Shown piece by piece: positions 48,920 to 59,800 of a stretch of DNA of 64,000 bases. The number at the start of each line of letters is the position of its first letter. Positions within the stretch are counted from its first letter, which is position 1. Source of the stretch: Holacanthus passer (lineage: Eukaryota; Chordata; Actinopteri; Pomacanthidae); the NCBI GenBank assembly GCA_025331565.1, contig JAFREQ010000180.1, positions 310,001 to 374,000 of the forward strand, in the 5' to 3' direction. The notes beneath the pieces are model-generated. The model was not told the DNA's origin and did no database searches. It worked only from the letters and a program-made list of their open reading frames with translations. Made by a program: the position numbers and the translations under genes.

Positions 48920-49060
48920 TCACTCTGGACAGAGCCAGGTTAACTGTTCCCCTGCTTCCAGCCTTCACGCTCACCAAGGCTAAACACGTCCTGACTCCAT
49001 CTCTGTGCTTAACACAGATGTGAGCAGGGCTGTCCACGAGGATATGGAGAAGCCTGCCAG
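48920..49060 (-). repeat. Dispersed repeat family C, inverted copy
   Basis: Contains ggacagagccagg at 48927-48939, the exact complement of cctggctctgtcc in the 7.3-kb copy, followed by a degenerate complement of its ggaaacxgggggaa segment. It lies about 250 bp from the plus-orientation copy at 48555. Confidence 0.55.
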
Positions 49061-49064
49061 TGGG

Positions 49065-51105
49065 GAAAAAAGTAGCCGGCTAGGCGGAGGGTCCAAGGAC
49101 ATGCTCCACCCTGGGGAGAACGTGGCTCTAAAAGCCCAAATTTGGTGGCCTCTGGCATCCCATCATATTCCATCACATACATCGATCTTAATTATTGCAT
49201 ATAGTAGTGAGTTTGCCTTCCTGATTGTAAACATGTAGTGAAATCTCGCAAAAGAGAAAAATGTAAACCATGAATAAAATGTATGATGTGGAAAAGCACA
49301 TATGCTTGATCATAGACCGTTGTCTGTGCTATCAATGCAATTCTTAACATATTTTCTCATTAGTTAAGTTTTTTTTGTGAAACACTCAAGACGAGCCTCT
49401 GCTCTCTGTCATCATGCTTGCATTGGTTTCAGGCGGAGGTTAGAAGTCGTATTATGCACACACAGCGAATCACAACTTCTCAATCGAAACTAATTCATTA
49501 GAAGAATTGGAATTAATATTATAAAGAAGTCAATTGGACTTAAGTGAGTAGTCGGATGTTTGGCAGGCAGCTGGCACTTACAGAAAGCTCTGTATAAGAC
49601 TGGTATCAATCTTCCATCTCGCTCTTGAAAAGAAACCTAATGAGCATGTTTTGCAAAATGCTGAAGTGTTCCTTTAAACCTGTGTCCTCCATTAGTAAGG
49701 CTGGCTTCCTGCTCCCTAGAACTCCTTGAGAATGCGTCAAGCCGTGTCTGAAAATACTCACCCAAGGTCGGAAAACCCTTATATCCCTGTATATGATTTG
49801 GCTTCAAGCTAAGCTATTACCCTAGAATGCCTCTTTAATAAGAACACTGATCCCGTCTGTGCTGTGGTCCTCATTCTGTCTGCCTGATTAGGTTTCACAC
49901 CGGAGCAAAGGAAGTGGGGATATCTGCTCTCATATCAATGCCGGCACGTGCGCGTTGATGTAATGTTTCGAGGCATCTCCACAGATGCTGAAAACCAAGA
50001 AAGTGTCCTTGGAAATAGTGTTTTCCAGCATCAGTGGATTTCAGCTTTGATGTAAAGTGTGCAGAATATGGATGTTGCAGGAATTTTTTCTAGTCTGGTA
50101 GACAAAAAGAAAACCTCAGCCCGTTATTAAGAAATCACTCAAGACAATCATGTATGTTTTTTGGGTTCTGTTTGTTTAAGAGAGATGAAACCGTTGAAGA
50201 AATTGATCATAAATTAAATACATCATCCTTCAATCATTTTTGTCTTTCCTTCATCTACCAAGCTTTAAAGAATATGAGAGCTCTGGATTGGCCGAGAAGA
50301 GATCTCTGTTAGTCCAGTCTGCACAGCTCAATCATCTGACTTAAGTTTCCTCCTCTGGCACTTTATTAAATCTGAAAGGCTAGAATGACCTAAAATGCTC
50401 CTTTAAATCATATTCCCTGCCATAACAGGCCAATTTCATACGCATAAACCACTGCGGCTCCACACAATCTACTGTCTGTCAGGTGGAGGAAATAGAGGCC
50501 ACGGCACATTCCACCAACAGGCAGCCAGACGGGCAGGTAGCCTGACGGATCAGCATGAGGAGGGTGCGACCTTAGCAGCAGGCCTGCCAGGTGAAAAGAT
50601 GGAGAGACGGATGGTCTCTTTACGTTGATCTCAGTCTCAGAAAGATGAGAATCTCTTTAGGAGAAAGAGGCAGCACCATCTGTGGAGATGATTGAGACGA
50701 TGACTCGGCCATATTTCTTTTTTATGAACACAATCCATATTTCAACCCACTGACGAGAGCGATTTCACTATGCTGTTTGAGTTTGTTCAGAGACAGCAGC
50801 GTTTCAGCACATATTCCAATTATTCTTGGCAGCTAACATGAGAGATTGTGGGAGTGTGATTCTGATTAAAAACTGACCTCTGGTAATTGTGGAAGGAATA
50901 TAGTCCCCAAATCAGTTGGAAAGCCTGTAATCTGTTCTCTCTCAAAGTCACATGGCCTTTATCAGGGTATTAATATCAAACTAACAGTTAATTAATGCTG
51001 CATTATTGTTATGGATAACATGTGAGATAACATCTAGTGAACATTGAGCAACATTAGCATTTATCTACAGTCATGTTTCTGGCCATCTGATGAATATTAG
51101 TCCAA
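49065..51105. other. No gene seen; possible conserved non-coding block
   Basis: No recognisable gene. Bases 50260-50900 are repeat-free, with even composition and several palindromic 6-8-mers. They would be worth comparing with other fish for conserved non-coding sequence. Confidence 0.45.
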
Positions 51106-51109
51106 TGTT

Positions 51110-51265
51110 ATCTCCTCCTCTCTTATGGTCGCCACCAACTTCTGAGGTAAATATCCAGATCTTTAGTTGCTAAGTCTGACCTTCGCCACTTGATAGTTGC
51201 TAGCTGCTAAATGTTTAGCCTGCTTCACTGCCTAGTCGCCAACTTCGTCTGCCGCTTGGTGCTGG
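51110..51265 (-). repeat. Dispersed repeat family B, copy
   Basis: Contains ggtaaatatccagatcttta near 51147-51166, which aligns with gagaaatatctggctcttta of the 4.9-kb copy, followed by a similar gctaaatg segment. Confidence 0.55.
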
Positions 51266-51269
51266 GATG

Positions 51270-51635
51270 GCTAAAACATGTGTCTTCCAGGGCTGAGCGG
51301 TTGATCAGAGGGGAATTTGATGATGATTAAGCGTTAAAGGAGGCTACAAAGCTCTGCAGAGGTGCAGAGTCAGGTTCTGTAACCCCTTTCCCATTACACA
51401 TAGTCATTTGATCCAGTGTTAATCTAAAAATATTCACTAGTGCACCAAAACCTACAGTTGGGTAACCTCAGACAATGAAGACTTCAAAGTGATTTTATGT
51501 CTTTTCCCCATCACATTTTGCATATTTTAATATCTGTAAGGAGCTTGGGTGATTATAGTGCAGCGGGGCCCTGCAGAGCTGGAAATTGTACGAGGAGAAA
51601 TCCAAGTTAAGCCACAAAACTCATAGATCCAGTTA
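51270..51635. other. No gene seen
   Basis: Unique-looking sequence before a SINE. Confidence 0.5.
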
Positions 51636-51637
51636 AA

Positions 51638-51775
51638 GGGCGTCATGGTGGCTCAGCTGGCTCAGGCACCGAGCATCTAACTGCAACATCCTGGGCACAA
51701 ATCAATGTCTCTCTTCTCTCTCTCTGACCTTTCCTGTCCTGCTCAATCAGTAAACTTTGACCTTTTAAATTAAAA
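51638..51775 (+). mobile_element. tRNA-headed SINE with a CT-rich body, third copy
   Basis: The head reads catggtggctcagctggctc (A-box-like), then catcctgggcacaaatc (degenerate B box). A CT-rich body (ctctcttctctctctctgac, then ctttcctgtcctgctcaatc) ends in cagtaaactttgacc. The layout matches the minus-strand copies at 27.5 and 42.5 kb. Confidence 0.65.
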
Positions 51776-51779
51776 GACT

Positions 51780-52655
51780 GTATCAATTTTTTTTGCGATC
51801 AAAGGCAATCGCTCAATCAATATCTGCACATTCATTTGTACACAAGTATTTTGCCTGATCTGATGTAAATCTTTTCAGAGCTGCACTTCAGTGAAACAGA
51901 AAATCAGAATCCTGAACGAGGCAAAAAGCCCCCAGAAATGTTCTTTCAGAATAAAATCAGGTTTGAAATATTTGGGGATGCTTTCTCACTAACCAAAGCA
52001 GACATGAGGCATGGATTGCACATTTTTCAAATAATTGCTTCAAAGAGGATTCAGGAAATTGTGAAGTGTTTATCTGCTCTATTAAGGCGGTAAGAAAACA
52101 AAGAAGAGGCAGAGGAGCAGAAGTGTTTCCTCAAGGCGCACAGCCAAACATTAAAGCAACAGCACTTCATTACTGAGCTTAAGCAATGTAGTTTTCTAAC
52201 CTGGAATAAAATACAGTGCGCAGCAGAGACCAAAAGAGTTCTGGGAATATTACAGCTTTTGTGCTCAAACTGCACACACAGTGCATGGACGATCACACAT
52301 AGCCATTATCGAGGTGAAAAGACACCCTGCTGTTCATCTCGTAGACAACCAGGGGGAAGTATGGAAGTGTGTGTGTTTGTGTGTGTGTGTTCTTCTTGGC
52401 TGAGCAGGCAGGATTTTTCTCCCTGAAGACACAAAACACTGATTGACTCCTTTCTCCTGTTGCTGCTGCAAAACACAACACACACACATGCATATCTGTG
52501 CTGCAGGAATGCCCTTCCATGCTTTACATGAGCAGTCATACTAAACACACACACATACACACACACATGCACCGACCTCTTTCACACACTCCCCAAGGAT
52601 TTTGAGACATTAATATGGACAAAAGGAGTTTACTCAGTTTACTCAGATTTGGAAC
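51780..52655. other. No gene seen
   Basis: Unique-looking, with short TG (52366-52390) and CA (52477-52488, 52545-52567) patches. Confidence 0.5.
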
Positions 52656-52661
52656 GTTAGA

Positions 52662-52696
<35 letters not shown>
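52662..52696. repeat. Compound (GT)11(GA)6 microsatellite
   Basis: A GT array passes directly into a short GA array. Confidence 0.93.
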
Positions 52697-52697
<1 letters not shown>

Positions 52698-52799
52698 CTT
52701 ATTGTTCTGTAATCTGCTCTTGGGATCCTTGGGGAAGTAGAATTGCAACACCTGATTACCTCCGAGCCTGAGCATCAACAAGAAAGGTAATTCTCCAGA

Positions 52800-52896
52800 G
52801 ACAGATTGAAACTCTTTCTCCCACTCTCTCTTTCGTTCAATTTCTCCATTCTCCTTCTATTCTCTTTATCTCCTGTCTCAATCACTCTGGTGTGCA

Positions 52897-52955
<59 letters not shown>

Positions 52956-53095
52956 CCCTCTACACACACACTTCCGCTCCCGTCTATACCAGCTCCTTTC
53001 TTCCTGCATCCCTGTTTCTCTCAATCGGTTTATCCTCCTGATGTCCCTCGTGTGTTCTCTCTTCCACTTCTCCTTCCTCTCCTCTTTCATCATCC
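52800..53095. repeat. Pyrimidine-rich tract containing a (CA)26 array
   Basis: Plus-strand C/T-rich sequence on both sides of an uninterrupted CA array at 52900-52951. Open frames across it (Leu/Ser/Pro or Cys-Val repeats) are artefacts. Confidence 0.93.
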
Positions 53096-54010
53096 TATTT
53101 GAAAGGCCTGGCGGTTTTGACGATGATTGCTGCTGAGATTTTTCCATCACTGAAATATTTCTGCAATCTCCACTGCCATTTCATTCCCTCAAACTGCGGC
53201 AGGTTGCCATTAGGGGAAATAGACAGAATCGCTGTCAACAGGTAAAAGTGTTTTCAGTCTTGTTTCACATGTGAAATACTTCGGTGTAAAGTAGCCGATC
53301 AACCCCAAGTAAGCAAACCTATTCAGCGTTGTGCTATAACCTATTCTCTATTCACCTTGAGGAGAATTCAATTTCACTTCACCTTGGAAAGTTGCAGCGA
53401 TTCCAAGTCCATGTGTGCAGAGAGATTGCATTGTATCCCTTCAAGTGACTGACAGTTCGTCAGACTGAAGTGGGCGAAGAGCGGAGCGGTGTTGCTGCAG
53501 CAACAAATGCCTTTACACAGCCGCACCTCGCCTCATTTCAGTTTCATTACATTCAATCATCCCCACTGATCAAGAAGTGGGGATGAGTGAATGTAAAAAG
53601 TGGCAGCAATCTGTATACTCAAGTGATTTGCTAAGATCATTTATAATTCAGCTGTGGGAAGGAGGATTGGAAACTTTTCAACTGCAGAATCGATCACACT
53701 CAGTATGTGCTCCCTGGAAGGGAAACCATAACACATGCCATTATAAAGATATGCAACACAATCACACATGTTGATTTTGGGATAACGTATTCATGTACAG
53801 TAAATAATGAGCTCAATTCAGTCCTGTTTATACACGGCGGCTGTGTGAAAACTCAAGATTCAGGGACCTCACAAGCTACAGGTTCACTGAGTGTCACTTG
53901 AACTTTCTGAAAAACTCTCTGTCAAGTTCATTTCCATCCATCTGGATTTATGCACATGCTAAATGAAGAATGAAAAAAAACCTGAGCGGGAACACTGGAA
54001 ATTCAAGAAA
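53096..54010. other. No gene seen
   Basis: Unique-looking sequence. Nothing recognisable. Confidence 0.5.
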
Positions 54011-54014
54011 TAAA

Positions 54015-54240
54015 TCTTGAAATATTGCAAAAACGCTTTTATGCGTGACTGAAGTGGAAAAGTTGGCGCATCAATAAAAGCAAATCATGCAATGAAGTGC
54101 AATGGAAACAGACTTAGTGAATAAATCACGACGTACATGAAGCTCAAGCTCGAGCTTCCACTGATGAGACAGTAACATTAGATCTGTGTGGAGTGATGTT
54201 TTCCACCTGTTCAGGTTTGACTGGTGCATTTTTACTTACA
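54015..54240 (+). repeat. Dispersed repeat family D, copy 1
   Basis: Matches 63024-63270 over several ordered blocks: tgaaatattgcaaaa, then agttggcg, tgaataaatcac (gcaaataaatca in the other copy), agatctgtgtggagtgatg and ggtttgactggtgcattttt. The two copies have the same orientation and lie about 9 kb apart. Non-coding; family name unknown to me. Confidence 0.7.
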
Positions 54241-54244
54241 TCCC

Positions 54245-56390
54245 CTTGTTGTTCCTTCCTGTTCCACACTGGTTTGATGGCACCAAACTGGAGCCACCAA
54301 ACGTTTATCTCAGCTCAACTCTTCGCATGAATTCACTTTTTCTCTATTATCTGGAAGTTGAGTAGAAATTCTTCGGTGTTTCCCTGCTCTCACTCTCTCT
54401 TCTTCGGCAGTGAGCTTCCTGTGTGGTGGTCCATCAGCTGTCCAGGGACATTGTTCCTTCTCTCCCTCCTTTTATCTCTCTTCCTCTCTTGCTTCCCTTT
54501 ACCCCAGACGTATAATTGGCTCCTGTTGATGTGTCATCCAGGAGTCTCTGATCCGGGTCACTGTCCTACAAGAGACTCAACCACTGCTTCTTCTTTGATT
54601 ATAACTGCTCTTACATCACGTGTTGTCTGCAATGAACTGCCTCATCCTCTATTGGCATCTCTGTACTCCATCTGTCCATCTGTAGAATAGGGTTCCCTCT
54701 GTTGTTACTCTTCCTGAAGCTTCTCCCCATTTTTTAACCCATTAATTTGACTCCTGAGGTCTGAATGTAGCAGATAGAATGAGTTGCTGGGAACGCTCCC
54801 CGGCTCGCTCTCCTCGTCCTCTCTAAACAAGAAGCGCCGAGACTGTCTAATATGCCATCATAATCACCATGATACACTGAACATAACCAGCTCTGCTAAC
54901 GAGGTCATTCATTTAGCTAATTAATGCACTAATTAGAACATTTTTCGGTTTCTGCACATAACTCATGGGTGGTATTTAGATGAGCTCCATAACCTAAAGT
55001 GCTAAGGAGCTACTGTGGTTTTATGGAAATGAGTGTTCCCTCATTATAATCTGATGCAGAATGGCAACCTGGAATCTACAGAATCCTCAAAACAACATGC
55101 AGATGCGGGCTCAGCGTCCGTGTGATGTGACCACAGGAAACAGGAAATGCTCAGGGAAAGGCTTCTCTCGAGACAAGATTGGGCATAGTGGGTCCAGACA
55201 TACTGTAAAAGGCTGAAGTGAAAGGGTTCCCTGGCCCTGCTGTCCCAGCAGTCTGCCATTTGTCTGGCAGAGAGGCAGCTGCTTTGTAGCACCGAAAGCT
55301 TTCCACATTGGAACAGAACAGCCTGAGGGCACGAAGCTCTTCACTGGAGCTCAGCCAGCAAGTCAACACCTGTGGTAGATCCACTGAAGACAGGTCACCT
55401 GACATCGCATACACAAATACACGTCAAGACGATTGGCCAAATAATATATTAACAACAGAATATACACAATTAAAATACATGTTTCATGATGCAGAACTAA
55501 ACTTTAATTAGTTAATTAATCACTCTGTGGCCTTGAGTGTGATTGAAACTGTAGTCATGGAGATGGAATGGGACCTTTATTATCAATTGCCTGTATGAAC
55601 ATAAGATCTCACAAAGGTGGAGTATCCAGACTAATCAATACATATCAGAAAGCCAATAAAGGCTCAGAGATACAAACCACTGATCTAAATCCTGCATGAA
55701 AGTCAGAAAAAAATGAATTTGCTGTCAAAAACCAATCTTTTCAAGTAATACTCTAATTTCAGCTCTTCTACTATCTAACTCTCTACATTTCTCAATCACA
55801 AAGCTGTTTATCTGAGTGTTTATCTGAGTAAAAGAACTGTTCCACGACTGTGTACAATGCTGCCTGAAGTCTGTGCACTCCTTTTGCAGTCTTCCAACCA
55901 CGTAACTGCATCATAAAATGTCAAAAACAACGCAGATGTTGTGTATGCAGACGCTAAAGTTACCAAGAGGAGGAGTCAACACAAAGCAAGTTACGTTAGC
56001 ATACTGGACACTAAAAGAGCTGGGTGTCCCACGTCCCGTCAAATATCTGCAATACACTAATGCTAAACACATTGATTTTTCTACATTCACTGCCAAATTG
56101 TCCTGGTCTTAACCACAATTAAAATAATAATTATAATCATGTTATACTTGTTTTCAGTGCTTACACAGACATTACTATGTTCTGTCTTGTATTATGAATT
56201 CGACACAGATTTATCTGTATGTATGTCAATCAATGTGTCCTTGTCAAGGCTGTTGCTTGCATCAGAGGCTAGCTAAAAACTTATCAAGTGTATCACTGCC
56301 TGTGTTTATGATTGTTGGTGTGGCAGAAGACAGTTTCTGGGGCGTTTCTGATTCAGTATTTGATTCTGATTTCAATCACACTGTAGCCAA
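54245..56390. other. No gene seen
   Basis: Unique-looking, with a pyrimidine-rich stretch at 54370-54500. The open frame at 54358-54690 (110 codons) is a product of that bias. Frames around 55044-55511 show no domain. Confidence 0.5.
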
Positions 56391-56394
56391 GTTA

Positions 56395-56815
56395 GTGGCA
56401 TGGCTAAATGGATAGTACCATTGGTCAGTGGCTCCACAACTTTAATCTGTGCTGAAATACCTCAACTGTTTGACAGATTGTCGTGTCATTTTATATTCAT
56501 GGTCCCAAGAGGATGAAGACTAATGACCTTGGTTTTTCTGTGACTTTTGACCCTTGCACCACGAGGATGAGATTTTTGTTTTTTCGTAAAATAAGAACTG
56601 ACATGAAATTTGGTTCATTCCTGTTTGCTCAGGATGAATTGTAATAAATGTAATAACTTTTATGGTCCCTTAACTTTTCATCTGGCCCCCAGGCTAAAAT
56701 AAGATGGTAAACATTATATCTGCTAAACATCAATATATTAGCCTTTAATTGTGAGCATGCAAGCACTATGTCAGCATTTAGCTCAAAACAGTTCTGTGCA
56801 GATTGACAGAGTCAT
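56395..56815 (+). repeat. Dispersed repeat family A, longest copy
   Basis: Begins near ggctaaatggatagtacca and includes cagtggctccacaacttt, tcatggtcccaagaggatga, tgacttttgaccc and ggtcccttaacttttcatct (matching 18732-18751). It ends with a segment rich in gctaaa/catgcaagc phrases. At about 420 bp it suggests a longer parent element. Non-coding. Confidence 0.7.
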
Positions 56816-56819
56816 TAGC

Positions 56820-59800
56820 TTGGCAGTAGACTGCCAGATCTGTTAAATCCTTTCTGTAGGTGAACTGAATCAAGTAGGAAGAAACAAGTAATAATTCTAT
56901 AAATGAATGTATCTGTGCTGTTTGTGTTGGATTGTGTTCTGTATATCAAGCTACGAATCAAATCATCGGAGTGGGAGAGATACACGCCCCTAATACTTAG
57001 AGATACAGTCATTTAAACAAATGCATAAGAAACACTGCCTATCTTTGTATGAAAGTAAATGACTTTAACTCGAACAGCAATGAATAAATCCTTTCTGTCA
57101 ACAATGTATTATTATTGATACAAAAATGGCTTGCATAAAGTATTCACAAACACAGCCTAGTCACAATGTGCTACTTTTAAAATACAAAAAAAGTAGTCAC
57201 AGCAGTTTGACTTTATAGGACACAGCTGTTTTGATAAGAGAGGAAGTGCTGGATTCATTTTGAAAATCTGTGAAGCATCACTCTGTCCTGCATCCTGCAA
57301 AAAATCTTAAGCCTCCTCCGACAGGCTCAGGCCCAAACCACTATAAAGATTGAAGCAGTACATTGAAAGATCGGGATGTAAGATATCCTTCAGGCCAAAG
57401 GCATTCAATAATCAAACGCTTCTTTGAAACTTGACGGTACAGAGGAGAGGATCTGAAGGGAGGGAGGGGTTGCTGAACAGCCTTTGGGCGACTGCAAGCT
57501 GCCGCAGGCCTCAGATGGCAAAGAGCGACAGTGGGTGGCAAGCTCACACATCTTAACTAATCTTCCCGAAGCAAAAGGCAAGTGTCTTCAGTCTGGAGAA
57601 GCGCCTTTTGCCGTTGTGCCATGTAGTGCAGCGCTCTGAATCTCACAGCTCTTCTCTTTGGAGGAGATTATCCCACACAAAAAGTGGTGGAGAGCTGCGG
57701 TGGATCAGCGCTGTGGGATGAGCTCAGGTGCATCTTCAGATTTCTGTTGGACTGTTGAGAAAACCATTCAAATCTGGGTCAGGGCCAGCGGTTAATTGTT
57801 TGCTCATGCTCATTTTCACTCTTACAAGGTTTTCTATCATTTTCCACTGCAGTGACACACAATTTACACAGCTTTACATTGTCATGTTAACAAACTGTGC
57901 CTTGTTATTTAGTCGAACCAAGTTATTTTTCATACATACGGAAGCAAATTTTACATAAATCCCCTGATGAATTCATGTTGGCAATAACAAACAATCAGTG
58001 AAGTAAATAGGCCAACCATTAGAACACAACAATAAAATTTGAGAGCAATGCCGATTCATTACAACGTAGGTTATATATCTGTATTGTATTGAACTCGCTA
58101 AAGTAATTGCTGAGATCTGGAACGACTGTGCAGGAAATGAGAGCAGTAAGAAGATCCTTCAGGTTGTAAATGAACAGTTCAGCTTGATTATCACAACCAC
58201 TTCAAGAACAACTGAGCTCACCTGACATGTCAGTAATAATCTGTCATTACTCAGGAACACTGCACGCTCACTATCGCCTGACTGATACGGGAGTTTTGAG
58301 GCTTAAACTAACTGACGCTGTCGAAAAATATGATAATGCACATCGGTCATTATAGGTTTTTTTTATAACATAATGTATTACACACAGTAATAGTGGCACC
58401 AATTAATAGTCACTGCCTATATCTCTCCCCTCATTTCTTTTCATCTCTATTACGAGGAGTGTGCATTTTTATGTTTTACTACTATTATTACAAAAAGTTC
58501 TATAACCAATTCCACCACAATCTGTTATTTGCTATGTTGATGGAACTGTGGACAAATGGAGGAAAGTTTTTTTTGTTGTTTAAATCTCATCTGATCATCT
58601 GATTGCTTACATGTTTCTTGCCCTCTCTTTTCAGCAACATTACCGTGTTTTACGATCTCAACAATCAATTACAATTCAGCTATCAAAATGTAAGAGCAGC
58701 AAACTTTATCATATGGCTGTTAAATTCATGCACCAAAAACCAACATGGCCTAAAAGCTTTAGCATCTGCTTTGAAGAGCAACTTTACACATCCTGAAAAT
58801 AACTTCTCATCCCGCTTACAGTGATGCAGGGAAATCTTTCATTTTATGAGGTGAGACAAAAATGGTGGCACCATCACTACTCGCATGTAGCTAATTTCAC
58901 TGCTTTGGATAGTACCACCTGGTGGACACATCGTTTTTGTTCGAAAAAAGTGGCAAATTGTTAAATGACCCAAAAGAAAACTTTCTATCTTGAACTCAAC
59001 ATGGATGGCAAGTAATTCATTCTTTATCAAGTCTATATGTCCTTACTGGTATGTAGTATCAGGCAGAGCAAGTACACTAGACAAGGACAATCAGATAAAG
59101 GTCTAACCTCACACAGCTGCTCTGTGATCAGCAAAGTCCAGCTCGTCTCAACGGGGCAACAGGAGCTTGCACTAGTGGAGAAAAGCCTCAGGGCGGAGAT
59201 TACTCCTGCCTTCAACTGTACAAGTTGTACTAATGTGAGCAGCAGCAGACTAAGTGTTGAACATCCGAATGATTTAGGTGTTTTTCCCATGACCTTGATG
59301 ATAACCTTTTCCCACCAGGAGGCACTCTCGCTTATCTTCCCCGCTGTCTGCAGGAGTGAAGTCAGCATGCTTCATATCACCGAGAGCCAACATGACAGAT
59401 TCAGGGGGCTCGAGGTAACGGCAAGTCAAACAGACAGATTCATCCGCCGGTAAATCCCGCGTTCCGACAAGCCACCGTCGTTCCACCATGCCTCCGTTGT
59501 GACTGGCATGCAGGAAGCGGTGTATCACAACAAATCAATCAGTCCACTATGACTCCATCGGAGGAACAGAACAAAACAACAGAGCGGGAAAGTTGTGTCC
59601 ACAGTCCTACAGAGGAGTTTACACTAAGCCTGAAGGGATTGAAGAGCAGACACTCCTTCGGCTGCTGCTGTCTGCTGCTTGACAGACACTGAGTGACAGT
59701 GACAAATGTGTTCACTAAAGTCTGTGACAATGTCATATAAATAAATACCTGTTCTGCTCACTTCTGCCAGTAATTGATACCAAAAAACAGGGATTTGGTT

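Noticed and set aside
54358..54690. Plus-strand frame of 110 codons rich in Leu, Ser and Pro
   Set aside because: Produced by a pyrimidine-rich stretch; no domain.
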